This document shows, piece after piece, positions 7,943 to 17,010 of a DNA stretch of 37,847 nt. Every line of letters starts with the position of its first letter. The stretch's first letter is position 1. Source of the stretch: Lentisphaeria bacterium (lineage in GTDB: Bacteria > Verrucomicrobiota > Lentisphaeria > Victivallales > Victivallaceae); the NCBI GenBank assembly GCA_017454215.1, contig JAFTDL010000329.1:1-37847 (forward strand), given 5' to 3'. The position numbers and the translations under genes were made by a program. The notes below the pieces were generated by a model. The model made no database searches. It worked only from the letters and a program-made list of their open reading frames with translations, and was not told the origin of the DNA.

Positions 7943-9759
7943 TTTTTCTCCTGCGTTTTATTGGCCTGGACCGGCGCCGCGGACGGAAGAGGATCTCTTC
8001 TCTCCCGCCGGGACGCCGCAGGCTCGGTTTTCGTCTCGGTCCCCCCCGGGGGAACGTCGAACAGAAAGATCACCCATTTCTTGCCCTTGCCCGGTTCCCT
8101 TTGAACAGGAACAAGTTTGATCTTTCCCAACACGGTACCGGCCAGATCGCTTTCGAGAGCGGCAAGTTCCCGTTTTCGTCCGTAGCAGATCACGGCGATC
8201 TTGCGTCCCCGCCGGGACTCTATGAATTTTTCAAGATCTCCGCGCTTTTTCCAGATGACGGCGGCGGGACCGTTCCAGTTCATGTAAAACTGGAATTTGG
8301 CCGCCGAATCGGTGTCGTAAAAAGCGATGTCCTTTTCGGGGATCCCCGCCAGAAGCGGGACGGCGCTTCTGATAAAGGGCTTCTCGGTGCGGTAAAACGT
8401 GAGGCTCGGCACCACCGCGCCGAAGACCGCGGCCATCAGGATCGCCGTTCCGGTGACCGTCGAAGCCAGACGCGGAGGCAGCCCCGAAAAGCGTTCCACG
8501 CCGTTGCCCGGTTTTTGGTCCACGACGCAGACGAAGAGCGCCGCCAGTCCCGCGACGGGCACCGCCGTCACCGCCAGCAGGGGCGGCACGTGGTGGAACA
8601 GCATCGAAAATACCGGCAGCATCACCGGCGCGGCCAGCGCCAGCGAGGCGGCGAAAATGACGAGCCAGCGCATGGCGGAAACGAGAAAACGCGCCCATTT
8701 CTCCTCGCGGCAGCGGCAGATCATTTCAGAGGTGAGTATGACGCAGAAGGGGGCCAGTGGCAGAATGTAATACCATCTGCGCGAAGTGGAGCACGAAAAC
8801 ATGACAAAAACCAGCAGGATCCCGATGAAAAGCTCCCGGTGGGGCTCCTCGAGGCGCTTCCACGACGCCGCGGCCGCGACCAGCGCCGCCGCGAAAAACG
8901 GCGACCACGGCAGCAGTATGCGGGGCAAATTGTAGAAATAACTGAAAAAGGGATCCTTGTGGTCGAAGGCGTTGAAGGCACGGACGATATTTTCACGCCA
9001 GACCAGTTCAAGGCCTGTCAGGACTTCGCCGGCGGGCTGAAGAAATCCCTCCGCGGGCGGGATGTGCGAGGCCGCCAGGAAAGGGGTCAGATAAACGGCC
9101 GCGCCGAGAACGAGAGCGAAGAAGTTGGCGAAGTTGAGATGTTTCAGCCAGCGTTTGTGATTCAGCAGATGCCAGCAGAGCATCACCGCCGGAACGGCCA
9201 CGGCGGGCAGACCCTTGGTGAGGGCGCCGCAGAAGACGATAAGATAAAAGACGAGGTACTTCCAGAAGGCCGGTTTTTCTTCCAGATAGAGGAACCAGGC
9301 GACGGCGAGGACGACCGCGGCCGTATTGGCCATGTCGGCGGCGGCGGTACGGCCCCAGAAAAGATACCCGTAGCACGAGAGGAGCATCCAGCCGCTCAGA
9401 AAAGAACAGTCCCGTCCGAACAGCCTTTCGGCCAGCTTCATGGTGCCGAAGAGTCCGGCGAGAGCCGCCAGCGCGCTGGGGATGCGGACCGCCAGTTCGT
9501 CCAGACCGAAGAGGCGGGCCCACGGCACGATGAACCAGTACGACAGCTGGGGCTTGTCGAAATACATCCGCCAGTTGATGGCCGGATGCAGATAATCCCC
9601 CGTCAGCATCATTTCGCGGGTGATTTCCGCCCAGCGGTCCTCGGAGCCCCACAGGGCGTTGCGGCCGAGAAACATGAAAAGCGCCGCCGCCGCGAAGAGC
9701 CAGAAAATCGGCTCCGCGGCATTGGAGCGAACACGCTTTTCCTGAGAGTCGAACAGCAT
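7939..9759 (-). CDS. arnT: ArnT-like lipid A glycosyltransferase (GT83/PMT superfamily)
   Basis: A multi-spanning membrane protein of 606 residues, somewhat longer than E. coli ArnT (550). The first periplasmic loop carries SEDRWAEITREM and FDKPQLSYW, which align with the DETRYAEISREM and FEKP motifs of ArnT. GALTKG and a run of hydrophobic helices follow. ArnT moves aminoarabinose from undecaprenyl phosphate to lipid A phosphates on the periplasmic side, lowering negative charge and polymyxin binding. The residue aligned to the functionally important Asp55 of E. coli is Ser here, next to conserved Glu and Asp, so the exact chemistry is less certain. The C-terminal about 40 residues are polar and low in complexity. 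It starts directly after the arnB stop (TAAATG). Confidence 0.82.
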   Translation of the reverse strand: MLFDSQEKRVRSNAAEPIFWLFAAAALFMFLGRNALWGSEDRWAEITREMMLTGDYLHPAINWRMYFDKPQLSYWFIVPWARLFGLDELAVRIPSALAALAGLFGTMKLAERLFGRDCSFLSGWMLLSCYGYLFWGRTAAADMANTAAVVLAVAWFLYLEEKPAFWKYLVFYLIVFCGALTKGLPAVAVPAVMLCWHLLNHKRWLKHLNFANFFALVLGAAVYLTPFLAASHIPPAEGFLQPAGEVLTGLELVWRENIVRAFNAFDHKDPFFSYFYNLPRILLPWSPFFAAALVAAAASWKRLEEPHRELFIGILLVFVMFSCSTSRRWYYILPLAPFCVILTSEMICRCREEKWARFLVSAMRWLVIFAASLALAAPVMLPVFSMLFHHVPPLLAVTAVPVAGLAALFVCVVDQKPGNGVERFSGLPPRLASTVTGTAILMAAVFGAVVPSLTFYRTEKPFIRSAVPLLAGIPEKDIAFYDTDSAAKFQFYMNWNGPAAVIWKKRGDLEKFIESRRGRKIAVICYGRKRELAALESDLAGTVLGKIKLVPVQREPGKGKKWVIFLFDVPPGGTETKTEPAASRRERRDPLPSAAPVQANKTQEKK

Positions 9760-10908
9760 TTATTTCGCCTCGGCAAGAACTTCCCTGACGGCTTCGACGA
9801 CGTCGTCCACGTCGCTGTCGAGCATGTCGGGAAAGAGGGGCAGCGAGCAGATGTGGTCGCTGTTGTACTCCGTGGCGGGCAGGAGGCCCGGCGCAAAGCC
9901 GAAGGCCTCGCGGTAATATTTCTGCAGATGAGCGCAGCGGAAGTGCAGTCCCGTGCCGATGTTCTTTTCTTTGAGTCTCGCCATGAAGGTGTTGCGGTCG
10001 ATGGCGGGACTGTCCACCCGGACGACGAAAAGGTGCCACGCGTGGGTGAAGTCGTACCCTTCGGGATCGGCGAGGGGACGGATTTCCGGCACGTCGGAAA
10101 ACTTTTCGCGGTACAGCATGGCCAGGTGCGTCCGGCGGTCGTTGATTTCCCGCCAGCGTTTGAACTGACTGTAGCCCAGCGCGGCGCAGATATCGGTGAG
10201 ATTGTACTTGAATCCGGGACTCAGGACCTCCGCCTGCGGACTGCGGCCGCGGTTCTGGCGGTCGAAAGCGTCCATGCCGATGCCGTGAAATTTCCAGCGG
10301 CGGATCCTGTCGCAGAGTTCAAGGTCGTCCGAAACGAACATGCCGCCCTCGCCGCAGGTGACGTTCTTGATCGCGTGGAAACTGTAGATGGCGTGATTGC
10401 CCGCGCCCACGTGACGGCCCTTGTAGAAGGTCCCCAGCGCATGGGCGGCGTCTTCCACGACGGGGATGTCTCCGGCAACGGCCCGGATGCCGTCGATGTT
10501 GCAGGGGGCTCCGGCAAAGTGAACGGGAACGATCAGCCGGGTCCGTTCGGTGATGGCGTTTTTGACGGCTTCGGGCTCCACCAGCAGCGTGTCCCGGTTG
10601 ACGTCGACGAAGACCGGCTTCGCTCCGGCGAGGACGATCATGTTGGCGATCGAGACCCAGGTCATGGAGGGCGTGATGACTTCATCCCCCGGACCGATGC
10701 CCAGCGCTTTGAGCAGAATATGCATGGCCCCCGTGGCGCTGGATACGGCCACCGCGCCGCGGCACCCCGAAAGAGCGGCCACGGCGCTTTCGAACTCGGC
10801 ATTGACCGGACCGTTGGTCAGCCAGCCGGAACGCAGAACGGCGTCGACCGCTGCAATGTCGTCTTCGGTCACGGCAGGTCTGGTGAAGGGTAGAAATTCT
10901 TTGCGCAT
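9760..10908 (-). CDS. arnB: ArnB-like UDP-4-amino-4-deoxy-L-arabinose aminotransferase
   Basis: A PLP-dependent aminotransferase of 382 residues in the DegT/DnrJ/EryC1/StrS family, collinear with E. coli ArnB. Landmarks are EFLPFTRPAV at the start, AVSSATGAMH (54-63), VHFAGAP, VEDAAHA with Asp153 (PLP pyridine N), SFHAIKN with the Schiff-base Lys181, the HAWHLFVVRVD segment, GTGLHFR, and ICSLPLFPDM near the end. ArnB converts UDP-4-keto-pentose to UDP-4-amino-4-deoxy-L-arabinose using glutamate. It abuts mazG upstream (TAAATG) and arnT downstream. The enzyme making its substrate (ArnA dehydrogenase domain) is not in this window. Confidence 0.92.
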   Translation of the reverse strand: MRKEFLPFTRPAVTEDDIAAVDAVLRSGWLTNGPVNAEFESAVAALSGCRGAVAVSSATGAMHILLKALGIGPGDEVITPSMTWVSIANMIVLAGAKPVFVDVNRDTLLVEPEAVKNAITERTRLIVPVHFAGAPCNIDGIRAVAGDIPVVEDAAHALGTFYKGRHVGAGNHAIYSFHAIKNVTCGEGGMFVSDDLELCDRIRRWKFHGIGMDAFDRQNRGRSPQAEVLSPGFKYNLTDICAALGYSQFKRWREINDRRTHLAMLYREKFSDVPEIRPLADPEGYDFTHAWHLFVVRVDSPAIDRNTFMARLKEKNIGTGLHFRCAHLQKYYREAFGFAPGLLPATEYNSDHICSLPLFPDMLDSDVDDVVEAVREVLAEAK

Positions 10909-11715
10909 TTATTCTTTTTCTCCTGTTTTCGCGGCTTGCCAAAGGGCCTCCATACGGCCGAGTCCGGCCGTCCCGGGACTTTCGCCCGCCGCTTTCAAGT
11001 TCTTTTCGATGTAACGGAAGCGCCTCTCGAACTTGCGGCACGCCCGCCGCAGCAGCGCTTCGGAATCCTCCCGGTCACGGAAACGGACCAGATTCACCGC
11101 CGCGAAAAGCAGATCGCCCAGCTCCTCGTCGACGGCGTCGGCGTCCTTTGCCGCCATGGCTTGCGAAAGTTCTTCGACCTCTTCCTTTATCTTGTCGAGC
11201 ACGCCGGACTCTTCGGACCAGTCGAACCCGGTCTTCGCCGCCTTTTTCTGCAGTTTTTCGGCCCGGGCGAGAGCCGAGAGATAATGGGGCACGTCGTCGA
11301 GGACCGACTCCGGAGCAGGTTTGTCAGCCCGCTCCCGCTGTTTGATCTTTTCCCACAACGCCGTCACTTCCTCGGGGGTCGAGGCGCTGGCGTCACCGAA
11401 AATATGAGCATGGCGCCGGACCATTTTGGCGATCTCGTTCTTCCAGACGTCGGTCAGCGTGAATTCTCCGCGCTCCTCGGCGATGAGGATCTGGAGAAAG
11501 AGATTCATCAGCACGTCTCCGGCCTCGTCGCAGATGCCGGGGGGATCCTCGCGGTCGATCGCGTCGATGAGTTCGGCGCACTCGCCCGCCAGATGGCGCG
11601 TCAGGGTGTGCCGGGTCTGGGCGCGGTCCCACGGACAGCCGTCGGGAGCGCGCAGGCGGCGGAGCACCGCCATAAGCCCCTCAGCGTCGGGCGAAAACTG
11701 TTGTCCGTCAGCCAT
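10909..11715 (-). CDS. mazG: MazG nucleoside triphosphate pyrophosphohydrolase
   Basis: A protein of 268 residues hydrolysing (d)NTPs to NMP and pyrophosphate, a house-cleaning enzyme. It has the tandem all-alpha MazG arrangement. The first domain has LRAPDGCPWDRAQT, GECAELIDAI and EAGDVLMNLFLQ; the second has EEVEELSQAM and EELGDLLFAAVNLVRF, giving the EExxE plus ExxD metal-binding pattern. The ATG at 11715 was chosen because it overlaps the bamA stop (TGATG) and starts just before the conserved N-terminal domain. The stop touches the arnB start. The gene belongs to the long minus-strand run. Confidence 0.93.
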   Translation of the reverse strand: MADGQQFSPDAEGLMAVLRRLRAPDGCPWDRAQTRHTLTRHLAGECAELIDAIDREDPPGICDEAGDVLMNLFLQILIAEERGEFTLTDVWKNEIAKMVRRHAHIFGDASASTPEEVTALWEKIKQRERADKPAPESVLDDVPHYLSALARAEKLQKKAAKTGFDWSEESGVLDKIKEEVEELSQAMAAKDADAVDEELGDLLFAAVNLVRFRDREDSEALLRRACRKFERRFRYIEKNLKAAGESPGTAGLGRMEALWQAAKTGEKE

Positions 11716-14036
11716 CAGAAGGTGAACCCCACATTGAAGTGGATGCGCAGTTTGCTGGACTCCGAATCCTGATTGTTGAGGATCGGGTAAGCCAGATCGA
11801 GTTTGATCGGCACGTTGAGCTGGGGGATCTTGATCCTCAGTCCGTAGCCCGCGCCCATGTTGAGACTGCCGAATCCGAAACTGTAGGAATTGCGCCAGGC
11901 GTTGCCGATGTCGATGAAGGCGGCGCCGCGGATGGGACCCCAGATGGGGTGACTCACTTCGGAAGTCACCAGCAGCATCGACTGGCCGCCGATGTTTTCG
12001 CGGCGGTAGGTGGGACTGACGGTGCGGTAGTCGAAGCCCCGCAGCGAACCGCTGCCGCCGAGGAAGTAACGCTCGAAGACCGGAACATCGTCGCTGCGGT
12101 CGAAACACGCCACCGTCCCGATGCGGGCGCCGACCATGGCGACGATGGCGCGGTCGAAGAAGCTGATGTAGTAGCTTCCCTTGGCCTCCAGCCGGTAGTA
12201 GTCCGAACTCGACCCCAGAGCCTTGGGGGTGACGGAGGCGAAGAGGTTGATGTTGTAGCCCTCGGTGGGATCGGTCAGGCTGTCGCGGGTGTCGCGGCTG
12301 ATGCTGATCGAGGGCTGACTTACGCGGAAAGTCCCGTCGAGATCGTTCTGATGGAAATAGTCCTTGAGCCGGGAACTCACCTCGTTGACCCGCACGACCT
12401 CGAATTTGTAGCCGACGGCGACCGAGGTGAAGTCATCGAAGATCTTGCGCTGCAGCGAAGTGCGGCCGCCCACACGCCACTCGTTCCAGTTTTCGTATTC
12501 GGTGAGGTTCATGTAGCCCGACAGCTCGAAGCGGATGGGCAGATCGAAGAGCCACGGTTCGACGAAGTCCACGTTGAATCCGGCGTTTTCGAGGCCGTAG
12601 ATGCCGCGGATGCGCAGACGCTGACCGCCGCCGTAGAACCAGTCACGGGGATTGAGCACGTCGAAGTTGTCCGACGATATCTCGGCCATGCCGAACACGG
12701 AGTTGACGTCGGACGCCCCGGCGCCGATGCGGAACTGATAACGGGAATCCTTTTCCTGGACCGAGATGCGGACATCCTTCTCATACAGCGCGTCGGCGTT
12801 CACCGCCGCGGCGTCGACCTTCGAGAAATAGCCCATGCCCAGCAGACGCTGACGGCTGACGGCGATGCGGTTGCGGTCCACAGGATCACCGGGCTGGATC
12901 GCCAGTTCGCGGCGGATGACCTTGTCTTTGGTGGCGGTGTTGCCCACGATGATGACGTCGCGCACGTGATACTTGCGCCCCTCGCCGACGTCGAACTTGA
13001 GATCGACGGTCTTTTTCTCGAAATCCTCGGTGCGCACGGGACGGCAGGCGACGTCGCAGTAGCCCATGGTCTCGTAAAGCGACGAGATCCCCCGGGCGCT
13101 GGACTCCTCCTTTTCGCGGCTGAAGGTGTCGCCCGTCTTGAGCCGGACGCGGCTTGCGGCCTCGCCGTGTTTGAACACCGTGACGCCCGCGACCTCCACT
13201 TTGCCGACGGTGTAGGGCTTTCCCTCGCTGATGTGAAAGGTCACATCCACGTATTCCGGGTCGTCCTTGAGGGGGACGAGGTCGATCTTGTCGATCCGGA
13301 AGTCGAGATAGCCCCTGTCGTGATACTTGTCCCTCAGCCGGGCCTTGTCGAGCTCCAGCTCGGGCCGGTCGAGAAGGCCCTGATTGAAGTAGTCGTTGAC
13401 GAAGGGCAGATAATTGAGGTAACTGAACCGGGTGGCGATGCTGTAGCGCAGATCGAACTGCGAAAAGACGGTCGCGCCCGCGAACTTCACATCGTGGACC
13501 TTGAGGCGCAGATGTTCTTCGATCTTGATGGTGACGGTGACGGTTCCGTCCTTGCCCGGCACGACGGCGGGGGGCGGAATGACCACGTCGCGGTAGCCCC
13601 GCTCACGGTAGAACTTTCTCAGATTGGCGATGCTTTCGCGCAGAGCCAGATCGTTCAGGATGGCGCCCTCGGCCAGCGTGATCTCGCGCCCCAGTTCATG
13701 GGAGGGAAACTTTTCGTTGCCGCTGAACTGGATCTTCTCGATCCGGGGACGGGGAAACACGGTGAAGACCACGTCGACCTTGTCCTTGCCCGCGGGAACG
13801 GCTTCGGCGGTGACGTCGGCAAAGTTTCCGGTGGCGTGGAGCCGTTTGATGTCGGCGTCCAGCGACTCCCGGGTGTACTGCACGCCGGGGTGCAGTTTCA
13901 CCTGACTTGAGAGCTGAACTTCCGAAAGACGGCTGTCGCCCTTCTGCCGGAAGGCGACCTTGTTCACTTCGGCCGCGCCCGCGGACACGGCAAAACTCAG
14001 GCAGACCGCCGTCAACCATTTCAGAGTCGTGTTCAT
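11715..14036 (-). CDS. bamA: BamA outer-membrane protein assembly factor
   Basis: An Omp85-family protein of 773 residues that inserts beta-barrel proteins into the outer membrane. Residues 1-21 form a signal peptide (MNTTLKWLTAVCLSFAVSAG, cleaved near AGA-A). The following roughly 400 residues hold successive POTRA repeats, and the C-terminal part is a 16-strand-type barrel with YFLGGSGSLRGFDYR (the conserved loop 6 VRGF-like motif is SLRGF) and GAAFIDIGNAW. It ends in Phe (FNVGFTF), a beta-signal. The ATG at 14036 was preferred over an upstream frame extension to 14132 because it gives the signal peptide directly and has GAGGGGG ahead. Its stop overlaps mazG. Confidence 0.95.
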   Translation of the reverse strand: MNTTLKWLTAVCLSFAVSAGAAEVNKVAFRQKGDSRLSEVQLSSQVKLHPGVQYTRESLDADIKRLHATGNFADVTAEAVPAGKDKVDVVFTVFPRPRIEKIQFSGNEKFPSHELGREITLAEGAILNDLALRESIANLRKFYRERGYRDVVIPPPAVVPGKDGTVTVTIKIEEHLRLKVHDVKFAGATVFSQFDLRYSIATRFSYLNYLPFVNDYFNQGLLDRPELELDKARLRDKYHDRGYLDFRIDKIDLVPLKDDPEYVDVTFHISEGKPYTVGKVEVAGVTVFKHGEAASRVRLKTGDTFSREKEESSARGISSLYETMGYCDVACRPVRTEDFEKKTVDLKFDVGEGRKYHVRDVIIVGNTATKDKVIRRELAIQPGDPVDRNRIAVSRQRLLGMGYFSKVDAAAVNADALYEKDVRISVQEKDSRYQFRIGAGASDVNSVFGMAEISSDNFDVLNPRDWFYGGGQRLRIRGIYGLENAGFNVDFVEPWLFDLPIRFELSGYMNLTEYENWNEWRVGGRTSLQRKIFDDFTSVAVGYKFEVVRVNEVSSRLKDYFHQNDLDGTFRVSQPSISISRDTRDSLTDPTEGYNINLFASVTPKALGSSSDYYRLEAKGSYYISFFDRAIVAMVGARIGTVACFDRSDDVPVFERYFLGGSGSLRGFDYRTVSPTYRRENIGGQSMLLVTSEVSHPIWGPIRGAAFIDIGNAWRNSYSFGFGSLNMGAGYGLRIKIPQLNVPIKLDLAYPILNNQDSESSKLRIHFNVGFTF

Positions 14037-14109
14037 AACCTGCACCCCCTCGAAAGATCCCGCCGCCTTCATCCGTTGCCGGAGGGCGCGGCGGAGACCT
14101 TTTTTCACC

Positions 14110-15588
14110 TCAACTTTTTGCCTGCGGCGCAAAGTCCTCGCTGCACGGCGCCGCCGGCAGAAACTCCATCCGAGCCGGATAGAACAGCAATTTGAAGTTG
14201 CCGGTCCGTCCGTTACGGTTCTTCTCGATGATCCACTCCGCCTCCACGCTGGCGCCCGCGGGAGCGCCTTTGCTCTCTTCGCGGTTGCGGTGGAGAAAAC
14301 TTACGATATCCGCGTCCTGTTCGATGGTTCCCGATTCACGCAAGTGGGCCAGTTTCGGTCTTGCGTTGGCTCCGGTCATTTTGTCGATCTCGCGGTTGAG
14401 CTGGGCGAGAACGAGGATCGGGATATTGAGATCCTTGGCCAGTTTCTTGATTCCGCCGGATATTTCGGCGACCTCCTGCTGACGGCTCTCGGTGCGCCCG
14501 TCGGCGTGCATGAGCTGCAGGTAGTCGATGATTATCAGTTCGATTTTTTTCTGGGCCTTGAGCCGCCGGGCCTTGGCGCGCAGTTCGGCGATGGTGAGAC
14601 CGCCGGTGGGGTCGATGTAGATGCGGGCCTTGCGGATGGCATCCACGGCGCCCGTCATGCGCGACAGGTCGCTGTACTGAAAAGTCCTGTTCCAGAATAC
14701 GCTCTCGGGTATCTGCGACTCGGTGCAGAGGATGCGCCGGGCGATCTGCTCGGCGGTCATTTCCAGACTGAAGAAAGCCACGGGCCGGGGCTTCTCCCGG
14801 TTCATGGCGACGTTGCGCAGCACATTGAGGGCGAGACTGGTCTTGCCGATGGAGGGCCGGGCGGCCAGAACGAACATTTCGCCGGGCTTGAGACCGCCGG
14901 TGCAGTCGTCGATGGGCGCAAAGCCGGTGGGAATGCCGACCTCGTGTTCGCCCTTGAAAATTTTCATCAGTTCATCGAACTGGTCGGCGACGAGTTCGGT
15001 GATGCTGACGATGGAGCGCGAAGCCTCTTCGCCCCGCACGCCGTAGATGTCGGACTCGATCTCCTCCACGACCTGACCGGCGTCGGCGTCGGCGTCGTAG
15101 CACTTCAGGAGACCGTTGCTGCAGACGTCGATCATCCGGCGGAGCGTGGCGTACTTGAGAAGGGTCCGGCACCACGATTCCAGATTGACCGTGGTGGCGA
15201 CGGAGTCCATGAGTTCGGCCAGATAGATCTCGCCGCCCACGGCCTCGAGTTTGCTCTCCTCGCGGAGCTTCTGGGCGACGCTCAGGACGTCCACGGCATC
15301 GCTTTTGGCCTGCTGCAGAGCGAGGATGACGCGGTAGATCTCGCGGTGCGCGGGCATATAAAAAACATCGGTCCGGTTGAACTGTTCGACGGCGAGGTCG
15401 ATACAGCTCTCCGGCTCCTTGAGCATGGCGCCCAGAACGGCTTTTTCGAGCCGGGCGGCATGAGGCCGCGCCCGGTCGGGCAGAAGGCCCGCCGGACGGG
15501 CGGATCTTTCGGTCCCGGCGTCCCGTGAAGAATCTTTCTTCGCGTCTTCGGGGGCGCCGGGAACCGCTTTGTCCGGTGAATCAGCCAC
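14110..15588 (-). CDS. dnaB: Replicative DNA helicase DnaB
   Basis: A hexameric 5'-3' replicative helicase. The N-terminal domain begins at PHAARLEKAVLGAMLKEPE. The RecA-like domain has Walker A AARPSIGKTS, FSLEMTAEQIARR, Walker B IIIDYLQLM, LAQLNRE and LRESGTIEQDAD with the arginine-finger/H4 region after it. The predicted start is GTG at 15588 (492 residues), overlapping the rplI stop by eight bases; an in-frame ATG at 15627 inside rplI is an alternative. The N-terminal roughly 40 residues before the helicase domain are polar and not conserved. It lies in the classic rpsF-ssb-rpsR-rplI-dnaB order. Confidence 0.94.
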   Translation of the reverse strand: MADSPDKAVPGAPEDAKKDSSRDAGTERSARPAGLLPDRARPHAARLEKAVLGAMLKEPESCIDLAVEQFNRTDVFYMPAHREIYRVILALQQAKSDAVDVLSVAQKLREESKLEAVGGEIYLAELMDSVATTVNLESWCRTLLKYATLRRMIDVCSNGLLKCYDADADAGQVVEEIESDIYGVRGEEASRSIVSITELVADQFDELMKIFKGEHEVGIPTGFAPIDDCTGGLKPGEMFVLAARPSIGKTSLALNVLRNVAMNREKPRPVAFFSLEMTAEQIARRILCTESQIPESVFWNRTFQYSDLSRMTGAVDAIRKARIYIDPTGGLTIAELRAKARRLKAQKKIELIIIDYLQLMHADGRTESRQQEVAEISGGIKKLAKDLNIPILVLAQLNREIDKMTGANARPKLAHLRESGTIEQDADIVSFLHRNREESKGAPAGASVEAEWIIEKNRNGRTGNFKLLFYPARMEFLPAAPCSEDFAPQAKS

Positions 15589-16033
15589 GAACCACCCAGA
15601 CCTTGACGGTGGCCGAGACATCGGCATGGAGCTTCACGGCGATGTCGTAACCGCCGAGGGTCTTGATCGGGGGATCGATGGTGATGCGGCTGTGCTCGAC
15701 GGCAAAGCCGAGATGTCCCAGTTCCTCCGCGACCATGCGGGCGGTGACGGAGCCGAAAAGCTGATCGTCTTCGGTGGCCTGCATGGGGATCGAGATCTCG
15801 ACGGCGGCCAGTTTCTCGGCGAGAGCCTTGGCGTCGGCAAGAGCCTGAGCGCGGCGTTCGGCGATCAGGGCCTTGCGGGACTCGATGAGGCGCAGCGTGC
15901 CCGGGGTGGCCTTGGCGGCCAGTCCGCGGGGAATGAGGTAGTTGCGGGCGTATCCGGGAGCGACATGGACTTCGTCGCCGGCGAGACCGAGTTTCTCGAC
16001 GTCGTCGAGCAGAATCAAACTAACTTGAGCCAT
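15581..16033 (-). CDS. rplI: 50S ribosomal protein L9
   Basis: A protein of 150 residues with the L9 N-terminal rRNA-binding domain (MAQVSLILLDDVEKLG, then GYARNYLIPRGLAAKAT), a long connecting helix (RKALIAERRAQALADAKALAEKL) and the C-terminal domain (LFGSVTARMVAEEL). The ATG at 16033 has GGAGGAATACAA directly upstream. Longer in-frame extension upstream overlaps rpsR and is rejected. It lies between rpsR and dnaB. Confidence 0.97.
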   Translation of the reverse strand: MAQVSLILLDDVEKLGLAGDEVHVAPGYARNYLIPRGLAAKATPGTLRLIESRKALIAERRAQALADAKALAEKLAAVEISIPMQATEDDQLFGSVTARMVAEELGHLGFAVEHSRITIDPPIKTLGGYDIAVKLHADVSATVKVWVVRG

Positions 16034-16050
16034 TTGTATTCCTCCGTCGA

Positions 16051-16287
16051 TCAGTAGACCAGCGCGATGGTGCGCGCACGCTTGATGGCGATGGCGAGTT
16101 TTTTCTGGTGATCCAGACAGTTGCCGGTGATGCGGCGGGGCAGGATCTTGCCCTTTTCGGTCTGGAACTTCATCAAAGTTTCGGCGTCCTTGAAATCGAG
16201 GTAGTTGACCTTCGATACACAGAACCGGCAAACTTTCGGCTTGGCCGCTCCACGGCGGCGCCCTCCCTGTCTTCTCTGACCCTGCAT
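16051..16287 (-). CDS. rpsR: 30S ribosomal protein S18
   Basis: A small basic protein of 78 residues. VCRFC gives a CxxC pair and is followed by NYLDFKDAETLMKF, GKILPRRITGNC and KLAIAIKRARTIALV, the S18 signature. A third Cys lies at TGNC. S18 binds S6 in the 30S platform, and rpsF is two genes upstream. The start has AGGAAGGA ahead. The 74-base gap between ssb and rpsR is AT-richer than its surroundings but shows no convincing promoter. Confidence 0.97.
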   Translation of the reverse strand: MQGQRRQGGRRRGAAKPKVCRFCVSKVNYLDFKDAETLMKFQTEKGKILPRRITGNCLDHQKKLAIAIKRARTIALVY

Positions 16288-16361
16288 GAGAATCCTTCCT
16301 GTTCTTTAGTTTTTCAACGGTTGAATTGTTTTGTTTCGATCAAAATATATGAGTCTGCGGC

Positions 16362-16961
16362 TTAAAACGGAATGTCGTCCACTCCGGACTCCGCCCCGGC
16401 GTCCCCTCCCTCGGAGGGATCGGGCATCGGCGGCGCGGCCGGCCGTGCCGACCGGGTGTAATTGCTTCCCGGATTTTCGGCAAAGGGCGGCGCATCGCCG
16501 CGCGGCGGAGGATAGGCCCCCTGACGCGGCGGAGGATAATTGCCCTGCTGCGGCGGAGGATAATTGCCCTGCTGCGGCTGGGAATATCCGCCCTGCTGCG
16601 GCTGGGAATAGGGATTATCCTGCTGAGGACGGCGGTTCATGAACTGGACCTGATCGGCGACGACGCGCAATTTCGTGCGTGTCCCGCCGCCGTTGCGGTC
16701 CTCCCAGCGGTCCTGCTGCAGACGCCCCTCGACCATGACCTGGGAACCTTTGGCGAGATACTGCTTGCAGTTGGCGGCGGCGCGACCCCAGACGACCACG
16801 TCCACGAAACAGGTGTCTTCGACTTCCTGTCCGCTCGAGTTGACGTAGCGGCGGCTGACGGCGACGCCGAGTTCGCACACATTCTGCCCGTTGGGGAGAC
16901 CTCTGAGATCGGGGTCGCGGGTCAGATTGCCCAGCAGAAACACTTTGTTCAGACTTGCCAT
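16362..16961 (-). CDS. ssb: Single-stranded DNA-binding protein
   Basis: A protein of 199 residues. The OB fold occupies roughly residues 1-112 (MASLNKVFLLGNLTRDPDLR, then CFVDVVVWGRAAANCKQYLAKGSQVMVEGRL). A proline/glutamine-rich linker with octapeptide repeats follows, and the acidic tip ends DDIPF, the partner-binding tail used by replication and repair proteins. It binds exposed ssDNA as a tetramer. It sits between rpsF and rpsR as in many bacteria. GGAG lies a suitable distance before the ATG. Confidence 0.96.
   Translation of the reverse strand: MASLNKVFLLGNLTRDPDLRGLPNGQNVCELGVAVSRRYVNSSGQEVEDTCFVDVVVWGRAAANCKQYLAKGSQVMVEGRLQQDRWEDRNGGGTRTKLRVVADQVQFMNRRPQQDNPYSQPQQGGYSQPQQGNYPPPQQGNYPPPRQGAYPPPRGDAPPFAENPGSNYTRSARPAAPPMPDPSEGGDAGAESGVDDIPF
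16519..16614 (-). repeat. 24-bp tandem repeat in the SSB linker
   Basis: CCCTGCTGCGGCGGAGGATA-like units recur at 16519, 16543, 16567 and 16591 with an exact 24-base period. They encode octapeptides of the form PQQGNYPP/PQQGGYSQ in the disordered SSB linker. Copies differ by a few substitutions; the copy number could vary by slippage. Confidence 0.85.
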
Positions 16962-17010
16962 TGTTTCAAGCTCCGGTTTTTTGGGGTTTCCAGCACTTCA
17001 AGGGGAACGC

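Noticed and set aside
8101..10893. Very long plus-strand open frame opposite arnT and arnB
   Set aside because: It is antisense to well-supported genes; the protein is rich in Arg, Gly, Asp and His with no domain, as expected from G+C-rich codon bias on the opposite strand.
11739..13910. Long plus-strand open frame opposite bamA
   Set aside because: Antisense to BamA, with Val/Asp/Gly/His-rich composition and no recognised motif; a composition artefact.
13960..15528. Long plus-strand open frame opposite dnaB
   Set aside because: Antisense to DnaB, which has all helicase motifs; the frame has none.
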